Below the pieces are notes generated by a model. The model saw only the letters and a list, made by a program, of their open reading frames with translations, was not told where the DNA came from and made no database searches. This document shows positions 54,793 to 64,000 of a stretch of 64,000 nt of DNA, piece after piece. Every line of letters starts with the position of its first letter. The stretch's first letter is position 1. Origin of the DNA: Prochlorococcus sp. AG-311-D23 (GTDB lineage: Bacteria > Cyanobacteriota > Cyanobacteriia > PCC-6307 > Cyanobiaceae); contig QBVH01000004.1 in assembly GCA_003284445.1 (NCBI GenBank), positions 17,715-81,714 on the forward strand, read 5' to 3'. The position numbers were made by a program, and so were the translations under genes.

Positions 54793-54827
54793 AGAAAGAT
54801 AAAATATGACAATTTAATATTTAGATA

Positions 54828-55190
54828 CTAGTCAGTTTTTTTCTTATTGCCTTCTATCAAACTTCGAATAAATACTAAAAATAAACCCAGTCCAATAAAA
54901 CCAAACGTAAAAGTTGCAAGAAAGCTAATCCCAATAATTAGTGTTTTAAAACCAGAAGCAATACTCTGAGCAAACGGTGAAGAATAATTAGGAGAATGAG
55001 TAGAAAAATATAAAACTATTTTTCTACTTATAAAAAGGCTCAAGAGGCTAAAAGACAAGCTCGTAATCGAACCTGAGAGAAAGCTTAAGGGGCCTTTCTT
55101 TGGTTCAGAAATAGACGTGTCTAAAGGACTTGATGAAGGTTTAGCTGACTCATCAGATTCATTTTTAAACCCATTACTAGGAGAATTCAT
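54828..55190 (-). CDS. DUF3082-like membrane protein
   Basis: Two predicted TM segments with a Pro/Ser-rich N-terminus; overlaps the ispE 3' end. Confidence 0.6.
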   Translation of the reverse strand: MNSPSNGFKNESDESAKPSSSPLDTSISEPKKGPLSFLSGSITSLSFSLLSLFISRKIVLYFSTHSPNYSSPFAQSIASGFKTLIIGISFLATFTFGFIGLGLFLVFIRSLIEGNKKKTD

Positions 55191-56136
55191 TACTTAATTC
55201 AACTCCACTAGACATCATTGAACATGCCCAAGCTGATAAACCAGCTCTTTTAAATTCATTAACGTGTTCTTTTAGTACTTTATTTGCTTGGTCAAAATCT
55301 TGAAACAAGGCAAAACAACTTGGACCAGAACCACTCATTGAAACGAGGCGGGCATTAGGTAACCGAGACAATATATTAAGTGACTTCTCAACCTCGGGTG
55401 TCATAGGGAGAACGCATTTTTGTAAATCATTTTGTATTTCTTCACGATTATCGAAAAGCGACTGATCAGACCAATCATTAGATCTGATGGAGTTTCTCTT
55501 GATTTCGAAATCCTTATCATTTTTCAGATAGCTATTACCAAACTGTTCTTTATATTTTTTATATGCAACTGGAGTAGAAACTTGTATTGAAGGATCTTTA
55601 ACCAAAATAAGACCCAACTGAATCTGATCAAATTCCAATTTTTCTAAAATTTCACCTCTACCAAAACATATCTGCCTCCCTCCTGATATGCAAAAAGGGA
55701 TATCTGAACCTATTTCTTTTGACAGTTTCTCTAATTGCTCTGTCTTGAGATTTAACTTCCAGAGTTTATTTAATCCAAGCAATGTTGCTGCTGCATCTGT
55801 AGATCCACCTGCCAATCCTGCCCCAATAGGAATGTTTTTCTCAAGTTCAATATCAACACCTAATTCTGTATTTTCTACTTTATTTCTCAACAGCTTTGCA
55901 GCTTTTATTATTAGATTATCTTCACCATTACTAATCTCTTTATTATTAGATTTAAGATTAATATTATTATCTGCTCTTTTTATCATCTTCAATTGATCAC
56001 TTAAATTAATACTTTGCATGACCATTGCTAATTCATGAAAGCCATCGCTCCTAAAACCTAAAACCTCTAAATGTAAATTAATTTTTGCATGTGCTTCTGC
56101 GATAAGAAAATCTTCATTAGCTTTTGAATGGACCAT
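55177..56136 (-). CDS. ispE: 4-diphosphocytidyl-2-C-methyl-D-erythritol kinase
   Basis: AHAKINLHLEVLGFRSDGFHEL; IPIGAGLAGGSTDAAATL; SMSGSGPSCFALF. Confidence 0.96.
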   Translation of the reverse strand: MVHSKANEDFLIAEAHAKINLHLEVLGFRSDGFHELAMVMQSINLSDQLKMIKRADNNINLKSNNKEISNGEDNLIIKAAKLLRNKVENTELGVDIELEKNIPIGAGLAGGSTDAAATLLGLNKLWKLNLKTEQLEKLSKEIGSDIPFCISGGRQICFGRGEILEKLEFDQIQLGLILVKDPSIQVSTPVAYKKYKEQFGNSYLKNDKDFEIKRNSIRSNDWSDQSLFDNREEIQNDLQKCVLPMTPEVEKSLNILSRLPNARLVSMSGSGPSCFALFQDFDQANKVLKEHVNEFKRAGLSAWACSMMSSGVELSNEFS

Positions 56137-56145
56137 TTAAATAAC

Positions 56146-56991
56146 TTAAGTTTCTTTTAATGCTTTTGCCAAGCCAAACCAATTGGAAGGTGAAATTTCC
56201 TGTGGTCTTTGATCAAGACTAATACCTCTGTGGGCGAAAAATTCCTTTATTTGATCGTTGGAAACAACAAAACTTCCAATCGTGTTTCGTAATTTTTTTC
56301 TTCTACCAGCAAAAGCGTGTTTCAAAAGTTTCTCTAATAAATTTCCTACCTCATAAAAATCTGGCTCACTTGAGACAAAGGGCTTAATCATCACAACTTT
56401 GGAATCCACCTTGGGTGCTGGTTGAAAACATTTAGAAGGCACATCACATATGTCCTGACATTTTGCTAAAAGCTGGATCCGTACACTTAAAGCACTAAAA
56501 TTACTGGTCCCAGGTCTAGCCAAAAGTCTTTGTGCAACTTCTTTTTGCATAAGTAAAACTAAAGTTTCAAAACTATTTTCAGGTGCTTTTCTTAATTCAC
56601 CAATCAATCTTTTTAATAGTGGACCTGTGATGTTGTATGGAATATTAGCTACAACTTTGTTGATAGTAAGTCCATTCTCAGCATCAAGTGGGGCAGATAA
56701 AATATCTCCCTCTCTCAAACTAAATTTATTTTGATGACTAAAACGTTTTTTCAAACCAACGACTAAATCTCTATCTAGCTCAATTGCCTGGATAAATCTT
56801 GCTTGGGATTCAATTAATTTCTGAGTTAAAGCACCTTTACCTGGCCCAACTTCTAACACGCAATCTTTAGGATTCAATTCGGCAGCCTTAACTATTTGAT
56901 CCAAGACACCCTCATCTTTCAACCAATGCTGTCCAAAGCGTTTTCTTGGGATATGCCTAAAATTATTCAAAGTGTTATTACTCATACGCAT
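56146..56991 (-). CDS. rsmA: 16S rRNA (adenine1518-N6/adenine1519-N6) dimethyltransferase
   Basis: RKRFGQHWLKDEGVLDQI; LEVGPGKGALTQKL; VVANIPYNITGPLL. Confidence 0.96.
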   Translation of the reverse strand: MRMSNNTLNNFRHIPRKRFGQHWLKDEGVLDQIVKAAELNPKDCVLEVGPGKGALTQKLIESQARFIQAIELDRDLVVGLKKRFSHQNKFSLREGDILSAPLDAENGLTINKVVANIPYNITGPLLKRLIGELRKAPENSFETLVLLMQKEVAQRLLARPGTSNFSALSVRIQLLAKCQDICDVPSKCFQPAPKVDSKVVMIKPFVSSEPDFYEVGNLLEKLLKHAFAGRRKKLRNTIGSFVVSNDQIKEFFAHRGISLDQRPQEISPSNWFGLAKALKET

Positions 56992-57096
56992 AATCTCCGA
57001 ACCACATTAGAAACGATCACATATTTCACTCAAATAAAAATAAATTATTTAAAATATACTCACAAGAAGATCTTCAATCAATATACATTTTCTAAA

Positions 57097-57462
57097 ATGA
57101 CTTTTGATAGCCATAGCCTTGAACGCTTAAAAGAGCTAGGACGAAAACTTCCTAAAGAGATATCCAAACCTCAATCTATTGAATTAAAGAATCAAAAAGA
57201 AACAAAAAATCAAAAGTTACACCCAGTTGAAATCGAAACCAACCCTGAACAACTTTTTCGAGAGTTAATGGAAATAAGTCCAGATGGAAACGTGCCCCCT
57301 CATTTATTAGAAAGACTTAAAAAACTTGAATCAAATAATGTGAAAATTTCTTCCAATGCAGATCTAAATAATAATGAAAATTCTAAAGATCTTTCGATTG
57401 AAGATTCACTAAACCTTTATACACAATTTCAACAATTTCTTCTTGAAGATGATATCGATTAA
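57097..57462 (+). CDS. Hypothetical acidic protein
   Basis: MTFDSHSLERLKELGRKLPKEISKPQ...; internal ATG 57097 preferred over the track start 56896, which overlaps rsmA. Confidence 0.65.
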   Translation: MTFDSHSLERLKELGRKLPKEISKPQSIELKNQKETKNQKLHPVEIETNPEQLFRELMEISPDGNVPPHLLERLKKLESNNVKISSNADLNNNENSKDLSIEDSLNLYTQFQQFLLEDDID

Positions 57463-57474
57463 AGAATTTTATTT

Positions 57475-57912
57475 ATGCTTAATATTTCACACTATAAAAT
57501 CATTGCGATTGGGAAAATAAAAAAAAAATGGATTCAAGAAGGTATAGAAATGTACTTAAAAAGATTACCTGGTTTAGAAGTTAAAGAAATAAAAGATAGC
57601 ACACAATTAAAAGAAGAATATTCGATCAAAGAAATTATCGGCAAAAATGAACTACTAGTAACTCTTAACGAAAATGGGCAATCTTTCACATCAAAGCAAT
57701 TAGCAACAAAACTTCTAAATTCTCACAATCAAAATATTAGTTTTGTTATTGGAGGTGCTTCAGGCCTGCTCCCTTCCCTTAACAACTCAGCCTCATGGCA
57801 ATTAAGTCTTTCACCTTTAACTTTTCCTCATGAAATAGCTCGCCTACTACTAATAGAACAACTCTACCGCGCAAAAAGCATTACCCAAGGAGGTCCTTAC
57901 CACAAGGAATAA
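57475..57912 (+). CDS. rlmH: 23S rRNA (pseudouridine1915-N3)-methyltransferase
   Basis: ISFVIGGASGLLPSL; LSLSPLTFPHEIARLLLIEQLYRAKSI; GGPYHKE end. Confidence 0.95.
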   Translation: MLNISHYKIIAIGKIKKKWIQEGIEMYLKRLPGLEVKEIKDSTQLKEEYSIKEIIGKNELLVTLNENGQSFTSKQLATKLLNSHNQNISFVIGGASGLLPSLNNSASWQLSLSPLTFPHEIARLLLIEQLYRAKSITQGGPYHKE

Positions 57913-57935
57913 GCCAAACGCAAACACAGCAAAAT

Positions 57936-57949
57936 AGTTCACCTGTACT
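57936..57949. promoter_or_regulatory. Candidate LexA (SOS) box upstream of umuDC
   Basis: AGTTCACCTGTACT, one mismatch to RGTACNNNDGTWCB, abutting TATAAT (57949-57954). Confidence 0.65.
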
Positions 57950-57975
57950 ATAATAGATTGTATTGACCTGGATCT

Positions 57976-58422
57976 ATGGATTCAAATGGCTCTTACTCTT
58001 CCTCGAAGGAAGACTCATCGACACTATTAATTCCATTAGTAAAAGAAACTATTTCCGCAGGTTTTCCTTCTCCTGCACAAGACTACATAGAGCTCGGTAT
58101 CGATCTAAATAAATACTTAATCAGAAATCCAATAAGTACGTTCTTTCTACGTGTAAGCGGCAATTCAATGAATAACGCAGGAATTTATAATAATGATTTA
58201 TTAATAATAGATCGCAGTATAAACCCAAATCCTGGACATATTGTAGTTGCTCTATTGGATGGAGAATTTACTTTGAAAAGACTTATAAAAAAGAAAGATA
58301 ATTATTATCTAAAAGCAGATAAAGAAAATTATCCAGCAATAAATTTATATGAATATGTAGATATACAAATATGGGGAGTAGCGATTTATTCAATACATGA
58401 ACTAAAAAAACAAAAAGTCTAA
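57976..58422 (+). CDS. umuD: UmuD-like SOS-response S24 peptidase
   Basis: AGFPSPAQDYIE cleavage region; FFLRVSGNSMNNAGI (Ser), VVALLDGEFTLKRL (Lys). Confidence 0.94.
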   Translation: MDSNGSYSSSKEDSSTLLIPLVKETISAGFPSPAQDYIELGIDLNKYLIRNPISTFFLRVSGNSMNNAGIYNNDLLIIDRSINPNPGHIVVALLDGEFTLKRLIKKKDNYYLKADKENYPAINLYEYVDIQIWGVAIYSIHELKKQKV

Positions 58423-58424
58423 TT

Positions 58425-59702
58425 ATGTCCAAAGTAATACTTCAAATTGATGGGAACAATTTTTATGCCTCGTGTGAACAAATGATCGATCCTTCCATAA
58501 AAGGAAAGGGCTTAGTTGTACTTTCGAATAATGATGGATGCATAATAGCTCGCAGTTCAGAGGCTAGAAGAATGGGAATCCCTATGGGACAGCCCTATTT
58601 CAAGTTAAAGAATAAGCTGACTCAATTAAATATAAATGTGAGAAGTTCAAATTATGAGCTTTACGGTGATATAAGTAATCGCTTAATGCAGCTACTAAGA
58701 AAAAATTGTGAAGAACTAGAAATCTACTCTATAGATGAAGCATTTGGAACTATAAAACGTCCAAAAGGAAAGTGCTTATATCAATGGGGAAAAGATTTAA
58801 GAGCTTTGGTTTATCAAAACATTGGTATACCAATATCTATCGGTATTGGTGAGACAAAAGTTTTATCAAAGATTTCTAATCATCTAGCAAAAAAAATACA
58901 GAATAATGCAGGCATCTTTGACATAGGTATTATTCAAAATAAAGACCATTACCTTAACCAAATCAAAGTAGATAAAGTTTGGGGTATAGGCAAAAGAATG
59001 TCGATATGGCTAAAGAATAATGGGATAACTAATGCACGAGAACTTAGAGACATGTCAAGCGACCAAATCAAAGGAAAGTATGGTGTAGTTGGTCTACGCA
59101 TTCAAAATGAATTAAAAGGAAACCTCTGTATCCCTATAAAAGAGACCTCATCAGATCGGAAAGAAATCTGCGTAAGCAGAAGTTTTTCATATCCCATAGA
59201 TAGCTTAGAAGATTTGAACCAAGCAATCATTAAATATGTTTTAATCGCTAGTGCTAAGTTGAGAAAAAACAATCAATTATCTTCGGCTATTACAGTTTTT
59301 ACAAATACAAATACTCATTCAAAAGATTTTTTTAGAAGTGAAGCAACAGAAAGAATAAGCGTTCCAAGCTCTAACTCAAAAATCATGATTGAAAAAAGTT
59401 TATTGCTAACGAAAGAAATTTTTAAACCTTATAAGAAATTTATAAAAGCAGGGGTAATATTGCATAAACTTCAAAGTAATCAATATAAACAAAACCTAAT
59501 ATTTGATGCACAAAATATTCAAGAAGAAATATATCTACAGAGACTAGATAATGTAATAGATAATATTAATTCTAAAAATGGTATAGATACAATAAATTGG
59601 GGATCATCAATGATGGAAAAAGAATGGAGACCGCGGAGAAAAAAACTATCTAGTATAAAGACAACAAATCTAGAAAATATTCCAACTATATACGCTAATT
59701 AG
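58425..59702 (+). CDS. umuC: UmuC-like Y-family DNA polymerase (Pol V catalytic subunit)
   Basis: IDGNNFYASCEQ; VVLSNNDGCIIARS; YSIDEAF; GIPISIGIGETKVLSKI. Confidence 0.95.
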   Translation: MSKVILQIDGNNFYASCEQMIDPSIKGKGLVVLSNNDGCIIARSSEARRMGIPMGQPYFKLKNKLTQLNINVRSSNYELYGDISNRLMQLLRKNCEELEIYSIDEAFGTIKRPKGKCLYQWGKDLRALVYQNIGIPISIGIGETKVLSKISNHLAKKIQNNAGIFDIGIIQNKDHYLNQIKVDKVWGIGKRMSIWLKNNGITNARELRDMSSDQIKGKYGVVGLRIQNELKGNLCIPIKETSSDRKEICVSRSFSYPIDSLEDLNQAIIKYVLIASAKLRKNNQLSSAITVFTNTNTHSKDFFRSEATERISVPSSNSKIMIEKSLLLTKEIFKPYKKFIKAGVILHKLQSNQYKQNLIFDAQNIQEEIYLQRLDNVIDNINSKNGIDTINWGSSMMEKEWRPRRKKLSSIKTTNLENIPTIYAN

Positions 59703-59800
59703 AAGTTTGTATAATATCTAACAATGATACTACCTATTACAATTAAAACAGAGATTTATAGTATATTTAGGTGAGTAATAATTGAAAAATAAAAAAGATA

Positions 59801-60259
59801 ATGGAGTTCGTAGATTTTTTAGATAGAACAGAAGTAGAAATAGTAAAGATAGTTGAAAAAGCAGGATATAAAACAAAAGAAAACACAAAACTATGTTCGA
59901 TAAGTAAAAACTATGTAGGTTTTATAAATAAGAGAAAAAAAGAAATAGTCATTTGCACAAGTAACGCAAAAAGAAGAGAGGGCTATACACTTCTAAGAAT
60001 GAATAAAAAGGGAATTTTTGAAAGGACAGCCTTACATATCAAAAAAGCATTGAGGCATGAAGCTGTTCATGTCGCACAAGAATGCAATGATGGAAAATTG
60101 TTAAAAATAGATAGAAAACTATCAATGAATCCTTCCAAGATTAATGCTTTAAATGGATCAATGAAAATATCTGGAGAAGAAGAAAAAGAAAGGCAAGCAT
60201 ATATATTAGAAGATAAACCAATATTAGTAAGAAATGAATTGAAAAAATATTGTCTATAA
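59801..60259 (+). CDS. Hypothetical protein with HExxH (putative zincin) motif
   Basis: ALRHEAVHVAQECNDG contains HEAVH; downstream EEKERQAYILED could supply a third ligand. Confidence 0.6.
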   Translation: MEFVDFLDRTEVEIVKIVEKAGYKTKENTKLCSISKNYVGFINKRKKEIVICTSNAKRREGYTLLRMNKKGIFERTALHIKKALRHEAVHVAQECNDGKLLKIDRKLSMNPSKINALNGSMKISGEEEKERQAYILEDKPILVRNELKKYCL

Positions 60260-60272
60260 TAATTAAGTATTA

Positions 60273-60572
60273 TTAATTGTCTCTAAGTAACTGAATTGCG
60301 TTTAATTTAGTACTGAAAATTAAAACCATACCTTGCTCCAAATATGAAAAACCAATATAAGTCTTAACAGCTTGGGAATTAACCAGAGCAGTTCCACATG
60401 TTTCAAGAATAAGGACAGGAAGGGTAGAAGTCGATCCCTGCATTCTTTGAAGATCGAGAGATTGTTGTACAGCTAAATTTGCTTTAATAAATCCAATTTT
60501 ATTGATAAAATCTGGCCAAAGATCATTTGATAAAGAACATTTATCCAAATTCAAAGGTGAGATATGTTTCAT
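60273..60572 (-). CDS. Hypothetical protein upstream of window end, downstream of dnaG
   Basis: 99-aa ORF co-directional with dnaG, 17-nt gap. Confidence 0.6.
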   Translation of the reverse strand: MKHISPLNLDKCSLSNDLWPDFINKIGFIKANLAVQQSLDLQRMQGSTSTLPVLILETCGTALVNSQAVKTYIGFSYLEQGMVLIFSTKLNAIQLLRDN

Positions 60573-60589
60573 TAATAAAAACTATAAAA

Positions 60590-62617
60590 TTATTTATAAC
60601 ATCTTTGTTGATCTAAATTTAATATGTGCTTTCTCTCAGCGTAGTAAAGTTGCTGAAAATTTATAGCATCATTATTTAATTCTTCAAACATGTTAATAAC
60701 CTTCTGTTCCATATCATTTGAATCACTTGGCTCAGAATTTTCTTGAACAATAAGAGAGGCAATACAGTTTTCAAGAGTTTGTAACCGTTGAGTACTCCAT
60801 GCATCAATTAGATGCCTGCAACGTTTTAATGATTTTTGCTTTTCAAGAGCAGCGAGAGCTCCACGAATAAAAGAATCGGGATCACTTAGTGTTGCCAATC
60901 GAAGTTCATTAGCTTCTAGAAAAGGAGTAAGTTTAGGAAGATGTTCATTATTATTAGCTAGAAAGTTATCTAACAAGTTTTTAATTAAATCAACATCAGC
61001 TAAGATATTATTAGAATCATTACAACGATTTATCTTCTCAACAATTTCAGGACCAAACTTATTTTCCTCAATGTTACTTATAGTAGACCATATTGCACGA
61101 TGATGATTAATTGCAAAATCATCTAAGTCCCTGAGACGCAGTTCATAACGAATATAAGATCTATGATTAGCACAATGTATATAAGTAAAAAGTATATCTG
61201 CCTCACTTCTTTCTCTAAGACTAATTTCTTGAGGTTTATCAATTTTCTTAGAGCGTCCGTGCCATCTCTGACCACTAATTTGATTACGTAAATCTTCCTC
61301 TAGTTGTAGAGCGAATCTACCTTGTCCTCCACTAAGACGCTGAGCAACCTTCTGTAGGTAATGGGTTCTTATCGCCGTTTGAGGTAACTTTCCAAGAAGA
61401 CTTACTAAGTTGCTAACGGCTTCCTGAAATTGATCAGATTTACTTAAATCTAAATCCTTCAAAGATTGATCAATTTGCCAATCCATCCAAAGAGGTGATT
61501 TTGCCGCTAATGCTTCATATTCGGATGGAGAATTATCCTTAAGGAACTCATCTGGATCTTTACCTGAAGGTAATTGAAGGACTCTTAAATCAAGCTGACC
61601 TTGAAGAGCAAGGTTTTCTACCTCGCTAATAGCTCTATTAGCCGCCCGAATTCCAGCGTTATCAGAGTCGAAATTTAAAAGGATCTTTTTACCATCGGTA
61701 GCACGAGAGAGAAGCGTTATTTGATTGCGACTTAATGCTGTTCCCAAAGAGGCGACAACATTTGTAATACCAGAATCATGAAGAGCCATCACATCAAAAT
61801 ATCCTTCAACTACAACTGCATAATCTTTTTTCCTTATGGAAAGGGTTGATTTATCCAAACCAAAAAGATTTTTACCCTTTTCAAAGATTTCAGTCTCAGG
61901 TGAATTTAAATACTTAGGTTCTGAACCATCAAGACTTCTTCCGCCGAAACCAATAACTCTTTTTTGCCTGTCGTGAATTGGAACCATTATACGATTGCGA
62001 AATCTGTCGTAGAAACCATTACCACCCTTTCGAGGAACAATTAATCCAGCAGATTCAAGAATTTCAACACTAACTTTTTCGATATCCACAAAATATTTGA
62101 GTAATGAGTCCCAATTATCTGGTGCAAATCCAAGCTCAAAATTGATTAAAGTGCCATCACTCAAACGACGTGTTTTCTTGAGATATTTAAGAGCATTCTC
62201 TCCACAGGGAGAATTTAATTGATTTCTAAACCAACCAGTAGCGAATTTCAAGACACGATAAAGGGTATCTCTACGTGAGAGCTGTTGCTTGAGTCTTTCT
62301 TGTTGAGGCCCATCAACTGTGTCTATAGGTACTTGATATTTCTTAGCCAGTTCAAGAACAACATCACTAAAACTTTGTCTCTGAAACTCCATTAAAAATT
62401 TAATAGCATTTCCACCAGCTCCACAGGAAAAACAATAATAAAATTGCTTTCCAGGAATCACTGACATTGAAGGCTTACTATCATCATGAAAAGGACATAT
62501 TCCAACATATTCTTTACCTTTTTTCTTTAAGACAACATGTTCACCAACTACATCAACAATATCTACACGCTCTTTGACAGACTCAATTGTCCTGGGATGT
62601 AGTCGAGCAGAAGCCAT
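60590..62617 (-). CDS. dnaG: DNA primase
   Basis: 675 aa; zinc finger CPFHDDSKPSMSV...FYYCFSCGAGGNAI; Toprim VVEGYFDVMALHDSG. Confidence 0.97.
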   Translation of the reverse strand: MASARLHPRTIESVKERVDIVDVVGEHVVLKKKGKEYVGICPFHDDSKPSMSVIPGKQFYYCFSCGAGGNAIKFLMEFQRQSFSDVVLELAKKYQVPIDTVDGPQQERLKQQLSRRDTLYRVLKFATGWFRNQLNSPCGENALKYLKKTRRLSDGTLINFELGFAPDNWDSLLKYFVDIEKVSVEILESAGLIVPRKGGNGFYDRFRNRIMVPIHDRQKRVIGFGGRSLDGSEPKYLNSPETEIFEKGKNLFGLDKSTLSIRKKDYAVVVEGYFDVMALHDSGITNVVASLGTALSRNQITLLSRATDGKKILLNFDSDNAGIRAANRAISEVENLALQGQLDLRVLQLPSGKDPDEFLKDNSPSEYEALAAKSPLWMDWQIDQSLKDLDLSKSDQFQEAVSNLVSLLGKLPQTAIRTHYLQKVAQRLSGGQGRFALQLEEDLRNQISGQRWHGRSKKIDKPQEISLRERSEADILFTYIHCANHRSYIRYELRLRDLDDFAINHHRAIWSTISNIEENKFGPEIVEKINRCNDSNNILADVDLIKNLLDNFLANNNEHLPKLTPFLEANELRLATLSDPDSFIRGALAALEKQKSLKRCRHLIDAWSTQRLQTLENCIASLIVQENSEPSDSNDMEQKVINMFEELNNDAINFQQLYYAERKHILNLDQQRCYK

Positions 62618-62665
62618 ATGATAATTTTAATTGATCTTTAATTATTTAGTAAAGAGATTTAGAAA

Positions 62666-63577
62666 TTGAGAGAAAAATTACTTAAAGATAAATTTAAATT
62701 AGAAAAGAATTTAAAAGGGATCAGATTTTTAATTGGAAGCGGTTTAGCATTTAGCCTAATGAGTGTATGTGTTAAGGCGATTGGAGGGAGGATACCAATT
62801 TCAGAACTTGTTCTTGCTAGGGCTACAATAAGTATAATAATAACAAGATTTTTCTTATATAAAAACAAAGTCAACCCCTGGGGATATCAGAAAAGATTGT
62901 TAATCATCAGGGGATTGCTAGGCACAGTTGCACTATTTTGTATCTTCAAAGCCCTAACAATATTACCTATAGCAACAGCAACAGTAATACAATATATTTA
63001 TCCAACTTTTACAGTCATAAGTGCATACATAATTTTAAAAGAATTTATATCAAGAAGAATAGTATATTCAATCATTATTGGTTGGATAGGAATTGTTTTA
63101 GTTAGTCAACCAGAATTTACAACCAACAGTAATGTTCAGGAAACAGTATTAGCAATAATCATTGCAATATTTGGTGCATTGATGACATCATTAGCTTACA
63201 TCTGTGTAAGAAAGCTTTCTTCAAGAGAACACCCTCTTGTTATTATTTACTATTTTCCTTTGGTTTCTATCCCTTTATCTATTCCCTTTGTTATTAATGA
63301 TTTTGTATTACCAACCGAAACAGATTGGTTCTGGATAATAGGTATTGGTATTTTCACACAGATTGGTCAACTTTTCATAACAAAGGGTTTAACCCTACTA
63401 CCAGCTGGCCAAGCAACTTCCCTAAATTATTCCCAAGTTATCTTTGCAAGTATATGGGGAGTATTAATATTCCAAGAAACAATAACAAGTTCAGTTTACG
63501 TAGGTGGTATTTGCATCCTTATTTCTACTATTATTAGTATAAGTTGTGCATCCAAAACAACACAAGCAAAAATATGA
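62666..63577 (+). CDS. EamA/DMT-family transporter
   Basis: ~10 TM segments; SGLAFSLMSVCVKAIGGRIPISELVLARATIS; LNYSQVIFASIWGVLIFQETI; TTG start. Confidence 0.9.
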   Translation: MREKLLKDKFKLEKNLKGIRFLIGSGLAFSLMSVCVKAIGGRIPISELVLARATISIIITRFFLYKNKVNPWGYQKRLLIIRGLLGTVALFCIFKALTILPIATATVIQYIYPTFTVISAYIILKEFISRRIVYSIIIGWIGIVLVSQPEFTTNSNVQETVLAIIIAIFGALMTSLAYICVRKLSSREHPLVIIYYFPLVSIPLSIPFVINDFVLPTETDWFWIIGIGIFTQIGQLFITKGLTLLPAGQATSLNYSQVIFASIWGVLIFQETITSSVYVGGICILISTIISISCASKTTQAKI

Positions 63578-63960
63578 ATTGTAAATCTCTGATTGTTTCA
63601 ATAGTTTTTATTTGTACCGGATCAACATCGATACTTGCAGATGAATTTCAGAGAGGTTACTCATCAAGTAGAACTTGTACGAGAAACGAATATAGAGAAG
63701 AATATATTCCAGGGACAAGAAATGATCCTGGATATGTCAAAAAATGGGAGGAAACGGTGGAAGTCCCATGTCCAGGCGATGGGTCAACAATCAACATAAA
63801 AGAAATTGATAACAATGATTGCTCCGAAGGCAAAATTGCAGGAGGTATTTTAGGTGCTGGCTTCGCCACAGCAATATCAAGAGGAAAAGATCGTTGGTGG
63901 GCAATTCCTGCTGGTCTAGTAGGGGGTTCGATTGTTGGATGTGAGATTGATGGTGGTTGA
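63574..63960 (+). CDS. Secreted Cys-containing protein with glycine-zipper-like C-terminus
   Basis: Signal peptide MNCKSLIVSIVFICTGSTSILADE; C-terminal GGILGAGFATAISRG...AGLVGGSIVGC. ATG 63574 preferred over the track start 63544. Confidence 0.7.
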   Translation: MNCKSLIVSIVFICTGSTSILADEFQRGYSSSRTCTRNEYREEYIPGTRNDPGYVKKWEETVEVPCPGDGSTINIKEIDNNDCSEGKIAGGILGAGFATAISRGKDRWWAIPAGLVGGSIVGCEIDGG

Positions 63961-64000
63961 GTATATTTTTAATACTCTAAAATCTCTAAAAACCAATCAA

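Noticed and set aside
56896-57096. N-terminal extension of the hypothetical ORF before rlmH
   Set aside because: Overlaps the 5' end of rsmA on the opposite strand; ATG 57097 is more plausible.
57936-60259. umuDC region considered as a prophage or phage remnant
   Set aside because: No integrase, capsid, terminase or other phage genes nearby; better explained as a chromosomal SOS module.
63325-63537. 70-aa ORF in another frame of the DMT transporter
   Set aside because: Out-of-frame overlap with a clear transporter; chance ORF.
1-64000. CRISPR arrays, IS elements or rRNA operons
   Set aside because: No regularly spaced direct repeats, transposase frames or rRNA sequence seen on reading; not a computed search.

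Overview
The window looks like a 64 kb stretch of an AT-rich picocyanobacterial chromosome, most likely Prochlorococcus of a low-light type. That placement is inferred from gene content, the PsaK and PetN sequences and AT richness; no search was run. Most of it is compact housekeeping sequence: metH (partial), ilvE, cobN, hemJ, uvrC, coaD, dapF, leuS, pgi, purN, argC, ribBA, murQ, dnaJ-like/dnaK, pstCAB, tRNA-Ser(GGA), IMPase, hisZ, htpG, rpmB, prxQ-like, DUF2499, DUF3593, psaK, dxs, ilvA, scpB, pyruvate kinase, ftsH, clpP, thf1/psb29, petN, secDF, pdhB, ispE, rsmA, rlmH, umuDC and dnaG. Accessory-looking parts are ~46.8-51.2 kb (small ORFs, a GT39-like transferase, a very AT-rich gap) and ~57.9-60.6 kb (umuDC plus a putative HExxH protein). 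The best leads are: (i) petN, missing from the ORF track, followed by a 41-aa membrane ORF whose start codon lies in a perfect 12-bp hairpin that also contains the petN stop; (ii) an untracked 31-aa hydrophobic ORF between DUF3082 and pdhB; (iii) a near-consensus LexA box abutting a TATAAT upstream of umuDC, with an uncharacterised putative zincin downstream; (iv) a perfect 15-bp inverted repeat next to tRNA-Ser. I saw no CRISPR array, prophage, transposon or clearly novel multi-gene defence system.
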